From JADGHX01 sp035760965 (GTDB lineage Bacteria > Pseudomonadota > Gammaproteobacteria > Steroidobacterales > Steroidobacteraceae), in NCBI GenBank assembly GCA_035760965.1, contig DASTRY010000008.1, positions 124,001 to 188,000 of the forward strand: 64,000 nucleotides of DNA, read 5' to 3'. The number at the start of each line of letters is the position of its first letter. Position 1 is the first letter of the stretch. Positions 1 through 8,915 of the stretch are shown in pieces. The notes below the pieces were generated by a model, which was given only the letters and a program-made list of their open reading frames with translations, did no database searches and was not told the origin of the DNA. The position numbers were made by a program, and so were the translations under genes.

Positions 1-324
1 GTCGACTTCAATCTCTTCGGCCACCAGTTCGTGTGTCATCTGAACCCGTCGCTGGGCAGGGACGGCAAGATTCAGCAGATTCACAATCACGTCGACGGGC
101 ACGGCGTGCCGGTGCCCCACTGCGGCGTCGTGCTGGAAATGGAGACGTTCCACGCGCTCGCGGAACGTATTCGCAACGCCGGCGTGAAGTTCGTCATCGA
201 GCCGTACGTGCGCTTCAAAGGTCAGCCGGGCGAGCAGGCCACGATGTTCCTGCTGGATCCGTCCGGCAATGCGCTCGAGTTCAAGGCGTTCAAGAACATC
301 GAGCGGGACTTGTTCGCGACCTAG
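1..324 (+). CDS. VOC-family (glyoxalase/dioxygenase fold) protein, 5' partial
   Basis: The reading frame is open from base 1 and ends with TAG at 322-324, so the start lies upstream of the window. The visible 107 codons read as the C-terminal module of a vicinal-oxygen-chelate protein. An FGHQFVCHL segment and an HNHVDGHGVPVPHCGVVL segment supply histidines of the type used as metal ligands. The C-terminus has the LDPSGNALEFKAF signature common to glyoxalase I/bleomycin-resistance/ring-cleaving dioxygenase relatives. The substrate cannot be told. No neighbour suggests a pathway, and the next gene is convergent. Family assignment is good, function unknown. Confidence 0.75.
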   Translation, partial: VDFNLFGHQFVCHLNPSLGRDGKIQQIHNHVDGHGVPVPHCGVVLEMETFHALAERIRNAGVKFVIEPYVRFKGQPGEQATMFLLDPSGNALEFKAFKNIERDLFAT

Positions 325-504
325 CAAAACGCGCGAGGGATTTGCGCCGCGCCGCCCGAATTTCCCATTGCCGCCGCAACGCGACGTTCGCCTGCGCAAC
401 GCGGCGCTTGCCCGTAGGTGATGACCGAGAATGCGGCCGTCGACAGGATGTCGACGAGCATGCGGCGAGTCGGGCCGCCGGCCCCGTGTCGTGCGGCGCG
501 CCGC

Positions 505-978
505 TCAGCGCCGTGACAGCGGCAACGCCGTCGTCTCCTTGATCGTCGAGAGCGCGATGGACGAGTGCACGGATTCGACGCCCGGCATCTTCGAGAGGTG
601 ATCGAGAAAGAACGCCTCGTATGCTTTGATGTCGCGCACGCAGATGCGCAACAGGAAGTCCGTGTCGCCCATCAACGTGTAGCACTCGAGCACCTCGGGA
701 TGCTCGCGCACGGCCGCCTCGAACTTGGCGAGCGAGTCACGCCCGTGCGCCACGAGCTTCACGCGCGAGAATACCGTCACGTTCAAGCCGACCTTCTCCC
801 GATCGAGCAGCGTGACACGCGCCTTGATGACGCCCTGCTCCTCGAGCCGCGTGATCCGGCGCCAGCAGGTCGAGGTCGTCATGTCCACCTTCTCGGCGAT
901 CTCCGCCGCCGAGAAATTGCCGTGATGCTGCAGGACTTCGAGGATGCGCAGATCGCCCCGATCGAGCTCGACTTGCAT
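505..978 (-). CDS. Lrp/AsnC-family transcriptional regulator
   Basis: This 157-residue protein has the usual Lrp/AsnC length and layout. An N-terminal winged HTH covers about residues 8-55, with the FSAAEIAEKVDMTTSTCWRR recognition region. A C-terminal RAM (ligand-binding) domain follows, with GDTDFLLRICVRD in its core. Members sense amino acids and bind DNA as octamers. It is divergent from a leucine-type dehydrogenase 134 bp away, which suggests that it controls that gene in response to branched-chain amino acids (inference). The ATG at 976-978 is directly preceded by a 10-bp palindrome (979-988), consistent with autoregulation. No strong Shine-Dalgarno is seen. Confidence 0.9.
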   Translation of the reverse strand: MQVELDRGDLRILEVLQHHGNFSAAEIAEKVDMTTSTCWRRITRLEEQGVIKARVTLLDREKVGLNVTVFSRVKLVAHGRDSLAKFEAAVREHPEVLECYTLMGDTDFLLRICVRDIKAYEAFFLDHLSKMPGVESVHSSIALSTIKETTALPLSRR

Positions 979-988
979 GGTACGTACC
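979..988. promoter_or_regulatory. Perfect 10-bp palindrome at the lrp-type gene start
   Basis: GGTACGTACC is a perfect inverted repeat immediately upstream of the regulator's ATG. A protein bound here would cover the translation start and probably the transcription start, so an autoregulatory operator is plausible. There is no direct evidence beyond symmetry and position. Confidence 0.35.
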
Positions 989-1046
989 GTGATGCGCGGC
1001 AGGAATGGGATGGATATTTCACCGAACCGCCTTTCGAGGCAAGTTT

Positions 1047-1062
1047 TGTAACACGTGTTGCA
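1047..1062. promoter_or_regulatory. 16-bp near-perfect palindrome centred on CACGTG, candidate operator
   Basis: TGTAACACGTGTTGCA is symmetric at all but one pair and lies in the divergent space between the Lrp-type gene and the dehydrogenase, about 50 bp before the dehydrogenase ATG. Its position fits an Lrp-type operator. The TGT..CACGTG..CA framework also resembles the ParB site parS, but the arms differ from the parS consensus. Confidence 0.4.
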
Positions 1063-1112
1063 GACGCCCCGGCGTACGCTGAGTCGTAGTCCATACCCCG
1101 CCGAGGTGCCCG

Positions 1113-2174
1113 ATGAACCCCTTCGACAGCCGGGAATTCGACGGTCACGAGCTCGTCCTCTTCACTCACGATGAGCCGACGGGTCTGCGCGCCATCGTCG
1201 CCATTCACTCGACCGCGCTCGGGCCGGCGGCGGGTGGCTGCCGTATGTGGCCGTACGCTTCGGCGAGTGAAGCGGTGACGGACGCCCTGCGGCTCTCGCG
1301 CGGCATGAGTTACAAGAATGCGCTGGCGGGGCTGCCTTTCGGCGGCGGCAAGGCCGTGATCATCGGGGATTCACGGCGCAAGACGCCCGCGCTGTTCGAA
1401 GCGTTCGGGCGCTTCGTGGACTCGATCGGCGGCCGGTATGTCACCGCCGAGGACGTCGGTACGACGACGGCGGACATGGAGAACGTCGCGAAGCACACCC
1501 GCTTCGTCGCGGGTCTGCACCGCAAGCCCGGGGAAGTCGGCGGCGACCCCTCGCCGAAGACGGCGCTCGGTACGCACCTCGGCATCAAGGCTGCCGCGAA
1601 ATGCCGGCTCGGTCGCAGTGACCTCGAGGGACTGCGCGTTGCCGTACAGGGTCTTGGCGGTGTGGGCTATCACCTCTGCCGACTGCTCGCCGCGGAAGGG
1701 GCCAAGCTCAGCGTCGCGGACGTCCGGGCCGACGCGGTCACGCGCGTATGCGATGAGCTCGGCGCCGAGCCCGTTCCCGTCGAAGCCGTGCTGCGGCAGG
1801 ACGTCGATGTCGTCGCGCCGTGCGCGCTCGGCGCCGTTCTGAATTCCCAGAGCATCCCGACCCTGCGCGCGCGCATCGTCGCGGGTGCCGCGAACAATCA
1901 GCTCGCGACGGATGCGGATGGCGAGGCGCTGCTCGCGGCCGGCATCCTGTACGCGCCGGACTACGTCATCAACGCGGGCGGCATCATCAGCGTCGCGCGC
2001 GAATACTTCGGCGGCAGCAGCGAGGCGCAGGTCACCGCGGACATTCACGGCATACCCGTACGGCTCACGGAGATCTTCGAGCGGGCGCGCCGCGAAGGGC
2101 GTCCGACCAACGTCGTAGCGGATCGGCTTGCGCGGGAGCGCATTCACTCCGCGCGGCGCCGGCTCGTCGCATAA
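1113..2174 (+). CDS. Leucine dehydrogenase-type Glu/Leu/Phe/Val dehydrogenase
   Basis: This 353-residue protein is of normal length for leucine dehydrogenase, which reversibly deaminates branched-chain amino acids to 2-oxo acids with NAD+. The N-terminal dimerisation/substrate domain carries the AAGGCRMWPY glycine-rich segment and LPFGGGKAVIIGD, where Lys80 is the expected catalytic lysine. The Rossmann domain begins near residue 180 with VQGLGGVGYHL. The conserved PDYVINAGGII stretch follows. The ATG at 1113 has a GAGGTG-like ribosome site 7 bp upstream. It is divergent from an Lrp/AsnC regulator that probably controls it. The choice between Leu, Val and Phe as the main substrate cannot be made from sequence alone. 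Confidence 0.9.
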   Translation: MNPFDSREFDGHELVLFTHDEPTGLRAIVAIHSTALGPAAGGCRMWPYASASEAVTDALRLSRGMSYKNALAGLPFGGGKAVIIGDSRRKTPALFEAFGRFVDSIGGRYVTAEDVGTTTADMENVAKHTRFVAGLHRKPGEVGGDPSPKTALGTHLGIKAAAKCRLGRSDLEGLRVAVQGLGGVGYHLCRLLAAEGAKLSVADVRADAVTRVCDELGAEPVPVEAVLRQDVDVVAPCALGAVLNSQSIPTLRARIVAGAANNQLATDADGEALLAAGILYAPDYVINAGGIISVAREYFGGSSEAQVTADIHGIPVRLTEIFERARREGRPTNVVADRLARERIHSARRRLVA

Positions 2175-2291
2175 CGGACGCGGCGGCGGACGCGCGTCGC
2201 CACTTGGCGACGGTCGCGACGGAACGCCGCTCATATCGCCTCCCGGTGAGCCGCCTCCAAAACGCGGCCGTGCCTCGCGTCGTGTGTGCAG

Positions 2292-2297
2292 TACACT
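2292..2297 (+). promoter_or_regulatory. Putative -10 element of parA (TACACT)
   Basis: TACACT lies 10 bp before the parA ATG, and no Shine-Dalgarno sequence occurs between them. No convincing -35 hexamer is visible. If used, the mRNA would have almost no 5' leader. Confidence 0.4.
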
Positions 2298-2307
2298 GCG
2301 CGCACCG

Positions 2308-3177
2308 ATGAAGCGCGTCATCGCCATTGCCAATCAGAAGGGTGGGGTCGGCAAGACGACCACGGCCGTGAATCTTGCGGCGTCCCTCGCTGCGACCAAG
2401 CGCCGCGTGCTGCTCATCGACCTCGACCCGCAGGGCAACGCGACCATGGGCTGCGGCGTCGACAAGTCCCAGGTCCAGCAAGGCACGTGCGAAGTGCTGC
2501 TGGGCGAGGCGCCGATCGAGCAGTCGCTCGTCGCGCTCGAAGGCGCGAGCTTCACCATGCTGCCGACGAACCAGGACCTCACGTCCGCGGAAGTGCGGCT
2601 GCTGACGATGATGACGGGCCGCGAAACGAAGCTCCTCAATGCGCTGCGGCCGGTGCGCGAGAGCTTCGATGTGATCCTGATCGACTGCCCGCCGGCGCTG
2701 AACATGCTCACCGTCAATGCGCTCGTCGCCGCGGACAGCGTGCTCGTGCCGATGCAATGTGAGTACTACGCGCTCGAAGGATTGTCGGCGCTGCTGTCGA
2801 CCGTGGATCAGATCCGCGAAGCGGTGAATCCGTCGCTCGAGCTCGAAGGCATCCTGCGCACGATGTTCGATCCGCGGAACAATCTCGCGAACGAGGTGAG
2901 CGCGCAGCTCATCATGCATTTCGGCGACAAGGTGTTCCGCACGATCATCCCGCGGAACATCCGGCTCGCCGAAGCGCCGAGCTTCGGCAAGCCCGTGCTC
3001 TTGCACGATCGCGAATCGCGCGGCGCCCTCGCCTACCTGGCGCTCGCCGGCGAGATGATCCGCCGCGAAGAGGAAGCGCTCGAGGCCGCCCGGGCGCCGC
3101 CGCCCGAAGACGCGCCGCGCGAAGAGGCGTCCGCCGCCGAAGCGCCTGCGCCCGCCGAGCCTTCCGCCTTGAGTTAG
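2308..3177 (+). CDS. parA: Chromosome-partitioning ATPase ParA (Soj)
   Basis: This 289-residue deviant-Walker ATPase partners with ParB-parS to segregate the chromosome origin. The N-terminal sequence AIANQKGGVGKTT holds the deviant Walker A, with the signature lysine at residue 11 and Lys16/Thr17 in the P-loop. LIDLDPQGNATMG (Walker A') and VILIDCPPALNML (Walker B) follow. The last ~35 residues are a Glu/Ala/Pro-rich tail not needed in the family. The ATG at 2308 was chosen because the family motif begins immediately after it; the longer upstream frame has no homologous content. It precedes parB by 152 bp. In many gammaproteobacteria rsmG/gidB comes first, but here an amino-acid dehydrogenase does. 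Confidence 0.96.
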   Translation: MKRVIAIANQKGGVGKTTTAVNLAASLAATKRRVLLIDLDPQGNATMGCGVDKSQVQQGTCEVLLGEAPIEQSLVALEGASFTMLPTNQDLTSAEVRLLTMMTGRETKLLNALRPVRESFDVILIDCPPALNMLTVNALVAADSVLVPMQCEYYALEGLSALLSTVDQIREAVNPSLELEGILRTMFDPRNNLANEVSAQLIMHFGDKVFRTIIPRNIRLAEAPSFGKPVLLHDRESRGALAYLALAGEMIRREEEALEAARAPPPEDAPREEASAAEAPAPAEPSALS

Positions 3178-3314
3178 CTCTTAGGGTTAGCGCCGTTGGC
3201 TAGCGTCGTGCGCGGAAAGTTGGGTTGGCGCTCAACCGATGCCGAGCAGGCGTGCGCACACCCGACGGCGCGCCCGGCCGCGCCGAACGTTCATGCACAC
3301 GGCAACGCATTCGC

Positions 3315-3320
3315 TATGAT
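3315..3320 (+). promoter_or_regulatory. Putative -10 element of parB (TATGAT)
   Basis: TATGAT lies 9 bp before the parB ATG with no Shine-Dalgarno between. It implies that parB can be transcribed separately from parA, as a leaderless or nearly leaderless mRNA. The -35 region is poorly conserved. Confidence 0.45.
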
Positions 3321-3329
3321 CCCCGCACC

Positions 3330-4271
3330 ATGAGCTTCAAGAAGCCCACGCTGGGCCGCGGCCTGGCGGACCTCCTCGGCCAGAGCGCCGCCCGCCCCGC
3401 GCCCCTCGCGCCGATCGCACCCGCCGCGGCGGCCGCGACGCCGGCGCCGGCCGCCGCGCCGACGGGCGATCACCTGACGAAACTGCCGCTCGATCTGCTC
3501 CAGCGCGGCAAGTACCAGCCGCGCGTCGACATGCGGCAGGAAACGCTCGAAGACCTCGCCGCCTCGATCAAAGCGCAGGGGGTCGTGCAGCCGATCGTCG
3601 TGCGTCCCCTCGGCGCGCCCGCGCCGGGCGAATCGCAGCGCTACGAGATCATCGCCGGCGAGCGCCGTTGGCGCGCCGCGCAGCTCGCGGGGCTCGCGGA
3701 GATCCCGGCGATCGTCCGCCGGATACCGGACGAAGCGGCCATCGCCGTCGCGCTCATCGAGAACATCCAGCGCGAGAATCTGAATGCGCTGGAAGAGGCG
3801 CGCGCCATCGAGCGCTTGATCAACGAGTTCCAGCTCACGCATCAGCAGTGCGCGGACGCGATCGGCCGCTCGCGTACTGCGGTCACGAACCTGCTCCGGT
3901 TGCTCGAAGCGGCGCCCGAGGTGTGCGAGCTGGTGGCGAATCACTCGCTCGAGATGGGTCATGCGCGCGCGCTGCTCGGCATCTCGAACAAGCGCAAGCA
4001 GGCCGAGGTCGGTGCGGAAGTCGCGAAGAGGGGGCTGTCGGTGCGCGAGACGGAAGCGCTCGTGCGCCGGATGCAGCAGCCCGAAGCGGCGCGCGGCAAC
4101 GGACCCGCGACGGGCTCGAGCGATCCGAACGTGCAGCGTCTCGAGCAGGAGCTTGCCGAGAAGCTCGGCGCGAAGGTGCTGATCCAGCACGCCGCGGACG
4201 GCAAGGGCAAGGTCATCGTCAACTACAACAGCCTCGACGAGCTCGACGGCATCCTCGCGCACATCAAATAG
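3330..4271 (+). CDS. parB: Chromosome-partitioning protein ParB (Spo0J), CTPase DNA clamp
   Basis: This 313-residue protein binds parS, loads as a CTP-dependent sliding clamp and stimulates ParA. The N-terminus KKPTLGRGLADLLG is the usual ParA-activating peptide, followed by a ~30-residue Ala/Pro linker. The ParB/Srx domain has GERRWRAAQLAGL (CTP-binding box) and ENIQRENLNALEEARA. An HTH domain contains the AIGRSRTAVTNLLRLL recognition helix and GHARALL. The C-terminal dimerisation domain ends with KGKVIVNYNSLDELDGIL. The ATG at 3330 gives the standard N-terminus; an upstream in-frame start at 3225 adds nothing recognisable. Confidence 0.96.
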   Translation: MSFKKPTLGRGLADLLGQSAARPAPLAPIAPAAAAATPAPAAAPTGDHLTKLPLDLLQRGKYQPRVDMRQETLEDLAASIKAQGVVQPIVVRPLGAPAPGESQRYEIIAGERRWRAAQLAGLAEIPAIVRRIPDEAAIAVALIENIQRENLNALEEARAIERLINEFQLTHQQCADAIGRSRTAVTNLLRLLEAAPEVCELVANHSLEMGHARALLGISNKRKQAEVGAEVAKRGLSVRETEALVRRMQQPEAARGNGPATGSSDPNVQRLEQELAEKLGAKVLIQHAADGKGKVIVNYNSLDELDGILAHIK

Positions 4272-4401
4272 TCTGCGTACATCGCCGCAGTCGTGACGGA
4301 AACGGAACACCGTTCCATGCGCGGCGGCTGCGGCCACGGTTTTGCAGCAAAAAAAGCGCTTCGCAGCACCTCACGCTGTGGAATTTCGAGATTCGCGTCT
4401 C

Positions 4402-4407
4402 TATAAT
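4402..4407 (+). promoter_or_regulatory. Consensus -10 (TATAAT), putative atp operon or small RNA promoter
   Basis: A perfect TATAAT lies between parB and atpI. The matching -35 (TGGAAT, 17-bp spacing) is weak. Transcription would begin near 4414 and run into the hairpin at 4462-4505, so this promoter would drive either the ATP synthase operon through an attenuator or a short RNA of about 90 nt. Confidence 0.55.
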
Positions 4408-4413
4408 CCCGCG

Positions 4414-4505
4414 GCTTCGCGCCGGGCCGTCTAAGTGATTGTCCGGGCAGAGTAAAAAGCGAAGCCACTTCCCAGTTCTGCGCGAATCCGGAAAGTGGCT
4501 TTTTT
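4414..4505 (+). ncRNA. Candidate ~90-nt small RNA or atp leader RNA
   Basis: The segment between the consensus -10 at 4402-4407 and the intrinsic-terminator-like hairpin at 4462-4505 has no open frame with a ribosome site. It would make a discrete ~90-nt transcript. It could be a free-standing small RNA or the attenuated leader of the atp operon. No known family is assigned here; boundaries are inferred only from promoter and terminator signals. Confidence 0.4.
4462..4505 (+). terminator. Intrinsic terminator-like hairpin in front of atpI
   Basis: AAGCCACTT (4462-4470) pairs perfectly with AAGTGGCTT (4493-4501). A 22-nt loop separates them, and six T (4500-4505) follow at once. It ends one base before a possible atpI start codon (4507), so termination, readthrough and atpI translation could be linked. 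Confidence 0.6.
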
Positions 4506-4506
4506 A

Positions 4507-4956
4507 ATGTCCTCGGGCGGGATGAACGTGGTCTCGATCGACGCCTCGCAGGCACGGCGGACGGCTTACTCCATCGTGGTCTGGCAGGCAGTCACGACGG
4601 CCGCCGTCGCGCTCGCAAGTTGGGTAATCGCCGGTGGGCTCGCCGCACGGTCGGCGTTCATCGGCGGTGGCATCAGCACACTCGCCAGTCTCGCGATGGC
4701 CCTTCTGGCATTCAGGAGGGGAACGAGCGCGGACGCGATGCGCGCGGTGCGCGGGTTCTTCGTCGGCGAAGCCGCGAAGGTCGCAACCGTCGTCGTGCTG
4801 TTCGTCGTGGTTTTGCGAACACTGAAGGTCTCGCCGCTGGCGATGTTCGCTGCCTACGTGGCGACCTTCATCGTCTACTGGCTCGCGCTTGCGAACGCGC
4901 TGCCGTCGTCGACAGGTTCCGGTCGTCTCGGTGACCCCGAACGCAGCCTGAGATAG
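4507..4956 (+). CDS. atpI: ATP synthase protein I (AtpI)
   Basis: This small hydrophobic protein of ~149 residues is placed first in the ATP synthase operon, where AtpI acts as an assembly factor for the c-ring and/or the enzyme. Four membrane segments are visible, roughly residues 21-41, 44-66, 86-106 and 110-130. GGGISTLASLAMALLAFR matches the Gly-rich second helix of AtpI. Start choice is uncertain: GTG 4495, ATG 4507 and ATG 4522 are all in frame, none has a good ribosome site, and the first overlaps the terminator stem. AtpI is poorly conserved, so position in the operon carries much of the call. Confidence 0.75.
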   Translation: MSSGGMNVVSIDASQARRTAYSIVVWQAVTTAAVALASWVIAGGLAARSAFIGGGISTLASLAMALLAFRRGTSADAMRAVRGFFVGEAAKVATVVVLFVVVLRTLKVSPLAMFAAYVATFIVYWLALANALPSSTGSGRLGDPERSLR

Positions 4957-5109
4957 CGCGCAGCCATCGCGCGCGACGCGAATGCGACGAGGCGCGCAGT
5001 GACGGGCACGAAGCCGATGACGAGGATGAAAACGATGGCCGCCGCGCCGGTTGAGTTGGCCGCGCGCGCACCCATCGACTGCTGAGCGAGATGAAGAGCT
5101 GGAACGAAC

Positions 5110-5982
5110 ATGGCCGCTGTAGAACACGCTGCTGAGCAGGCGCCGAGCGCCAACGAGTACATCCTTCATCACCTGACGTTCCTCTCGAACAAGCAGGCGA
5201 AGGGCATCGTCGATTTCACCGTCATCAACTGGGACAGCGTCTTCTTTTCGGTGGTGCTCGCCATCCTGTTCGGCGGCTCGTTCTACCTCGCGGCGCGGCG
5301 CGCGACGAAGAACACCGGCGTACCGACCGGCTTTCAGGGCTTCGTCGAGCTCCTGATCGAGTACATCGACAATCTGATCAAGGAAACCTTCCACACCTCG
5401 AGCAAGCTCATCGCGCCGCTCGCGCTGACGATCTTCGCCTGGGTGTTGCTCTTCAACGCGATGGACCTCGTGCCCGTCGACCTCCTGCCCAAGGTGGCGA
5501 GCTACTTCGGCATCAGCCACCTGAAGGTCGTGCCGAGCACCGACGTGAACGTGACGTTCGCGCTCTCGCTCACGGTGTTCGTGCTCATCATCTACTACAG
5601 CATCAAGATGAAAGGGCTGGGCGGGTTCATCAGCGAATTCACCATGCAGCCCTTCAGCAGCAAGAACCCCGTCCTGAAAGTGCTGCTCATCCCCTTCAAC
5701 ATGCTGCTCGAGATCGTGCCGTTCATCGCGCGTCCGATCTCCCTCTCGCTGCGACTCTTCGGCAACCTGTTCGCCGGGGAGATGATTTTCCTGCTGCTCG
5801 CGCTGCTCACGCTGCAGGGCTTCGGTCAGCTCACCTCGGTCGGCGGCTGGCTCGGGGTGCTCGCGCACGTGCTGCTCGGCTTGGTGTGGGCCATCTTCCA
5901 CATCCTTGTGATCACGCTGCAGGCCTTCATATTCATGGTGCTGACGGTCATCTACCTCGCGATGGCGCACGAGCACCACTGA
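5110..5982 (+). CDS. atpB: F1Fo ATP synthase subunit a
   Basis: This 290-residue membrane subunit provides the two proton half-channels facing the c-ring. Membrane helices are visible from about residue 44 onward. The essential arginine is Arg215 in ISLSLRLFGNLFAGE. The C-terminal LGLVWAIFHILVITLQAFIF helix carries the conserved LQAFIF segment. It lies between atpI and atpE in the usual order. Confidence 0.97.
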   Translation: MAAVEHAAEQAPSANEYILHHLTFLSNKQAKGIVDFTVINWDSVFFSVVLAILFGGSFYLAARRATKNTGVPTGFQGFVELLIEYIDNLIKETFHTSSKLIAPLALTIFAWVLLFNAMDLVPVDLLPKVASYFGISHLKVVPSTDVNVTFALSLTVFVLIIYYSIKMKGLGGFISEFTMQPFSSKNPVLKVLLIPFNMLLEIVPFIARPISLSLRLFGNLFAGEMIFLLLALLTLQGFGQLTSVGGWLGVLAHVLLGLVWAIFHILVITLQAFIFMVLTVIYLAMAHEHH

Positions 5983-6027
5983 GTCGCACATTGTCGGTTT
6001 ACTGATTTCTTGTAGGAGAGTTCGATC

Positions 6028-6297
6028 GTGGAAAACATTGCACACATCCAGGGCATGACCGTGCTCGCCGTCGGCATCATCTTCGGTCTCGGCGCGCTCG
6101 GAACGGCCATCGGCTTCGGCATCCTGGGCGGCCGCTTCCTCGAAGGCGCCGCGCGGCAGCCGGAGCTCACCCCGATGCTGCAGACGAAGATGTTCATCGT
6201 CGCGGCGCTCGTCGACGCCGTCGCGATGATCGGTATCGGCTTCGCGCTCTTCTTCACGTTCGCCAATCCGTTCCTCACGGCTGCGAGCGGCGGCTGA
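6028..6297 (+). CDS. atpE: F1Fo ATP synthase subunit c
   Basis: This 89-residue hairpin protein forms the rotor ring. Two membrane helices flank the polar loop GAARQPEL. The proton-carrying carboxylate is Asp63 in ALVDAVAMIGIG. The residues needed for Na+ binding are not evident, so a proton-driven enzyme is expected. It starts with GTG, supported by AGGAG about 10 bp upstream. Confidence 0.97.
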   Translation: MENIAHIQGMTVLAVGIIFGLGALGTAIGFGILGGRFLEGAARQPELTPMLQTKMFIVAALVDAVAMIGIGFALFFTFANPFLTAASGG

Positions 6298-6333
6298 TCG
6301 CGAGCGCGGGCCGCAACCCGGCAGGAGAGGACC

Positions 6334-6804
6334 ATGAACATCAATCTGACGCTCATCGTCCAGATGGTCGTGTTCGTCGTGCTCATCTGGTTCACGATGA
6401 AGTTCGTGTGGCCGATGATCACGTCCGTGATGGACGAGCGCGCCAAGAAGATCGCGCTCGGGCTCGCGGCCGCGGAGAAGGGTCAGGCGGAGCTCGCGCA
6501 GGCGCGCAGCAACGCGGAGGCGATCATCCGCGAGGCGCGCGAGCGGGCCACGCAGATCATCGACCACGCGCAGCATCGCGCGAACGAGCTGGTCGAGCAG
6601 GCCAAGGCCGCGGCCACGCAGGAAGGGCAGCGTCTGGTGGCGGCGGCTCAGCAGCAGATCGATCTCGAGGCCAACCGCGCCCGCGAGGCGCTGCGCAAGG
6701 AAGTGGCGCAGCTCGCGGTGTGCACGGCCTCGAAGTTGCTCGAGCGCGAGATCGACGCGCGCGCGCACGCCGATCTCATCAGCAAGCTGGCGGCGCAAAT
6801 CTGA
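6334..6804 (+). CDS. atpF: F1Fo ATP synthase subunit b
   Basis: This 156-residue peripheral-stalk subunit has one N-terminal membrane helix (residues ~5-27, ending KFVWPMI) and a long Ala/Glu/Arg-rich coiled coil. The coiled coil runs to a C-terminus that contacts the delta subunit. It has the usual length for the proteobacterial b subunit. AGGAGAGG precedes the ATG at 6334. It is followed 3 bp later by atpH. Confidence 0.96.
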   Translation: MNINLTLIVQMVVFVVLIWFTMKFVWPMITSVMDERAKKIALGLAAAEKGQAELAQARSNAEAIIREARERATQIIDHAQHRANELVEQAKAAATQEGQRLVAAAQQQIDLEANRAREALRKEVAQLAVCTASKLLEREIDARAHADLISKLAAQI

Positions 6805-6807
6805 TCT

Positions 6808-7344
6808 ATGGCTGACAAGAGCACCATCGCGCGGCCGTACGCCCGCGCCGCGTTCGAAGAAGCGAAGCGCACCGGGCGGCTCGCCGATTGGTCGCAGGCG
6901 CTGCAAGTCGCGGCCGCCGTCGTGCAGGACGAGCGCGTCGAGGACCTGCTCGACAATCCGAAGGTGACCCCCGGGCAGCTGGCCCAGCTGATCGAGGACA
7001 TCGCCGGCCCGCGGCTCGACGAGCTGGGCCGCAACTTCGTGCAGATGCTCGCGGACAACCACCGCCTCGCCTATCTGCCCGAGATCTCCGAGATCTTCGA
7101 GGAGCTGAAGGACGAGGAGGAAGGCATCGTCGATGTGACGGTCACCTCCGCCGCCCCGCTCGACGAGCAGCAGCGCAACACGCTGAGCGAGGCGCTCGCG
7201 CGCAAGCTGCAGCGCCGCGTGCGCCTGCACTGCGACATCGATCCGAAGCTGATCGGCGGCGCCGTTCTGCGCGCGGGCGATCTCGTCATCGACGGCTCCT
7301 TGCGCACGCGGCTCGACCGCATCGCATACGAGCTCACGGCATAA
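6808..7344 (+). CDS. atpH: F1Fo ATP synthase subunit delta
   Basis: This 178-residue OSCP/delta subunit links the b stalk to the top of F1. TIARPYARAAFEEAK is the typical N-terminus. The C-terminal PKLIGGAVLRAGDLVIDGSL signature is intact. It starts 3 bp after atpF. Confidence 0.96.
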   Translation: MADKSTIARPYARAAFEEAKRTGRLADWSQALQVAAAVVQDERVEDLLDNPKVTPGQLAQLIEDIAGPRLDELGRNFVQMLADNHRLAYLPEISEIFEELKDEEEGIVDVTVTSAAPLDEQQRNTLSEALARKLQRRVRLHCDIDPKLIGGAVLRAGDLVIDGSLRTRLDRIAYELTA

Positions 7345-7365
7345 ATTTTTCTGTAGGAACGCCAC

Positions 7366-8904
<1,539 letters not shown>

Positions 8905-8915
8905 GATAGGCCACC

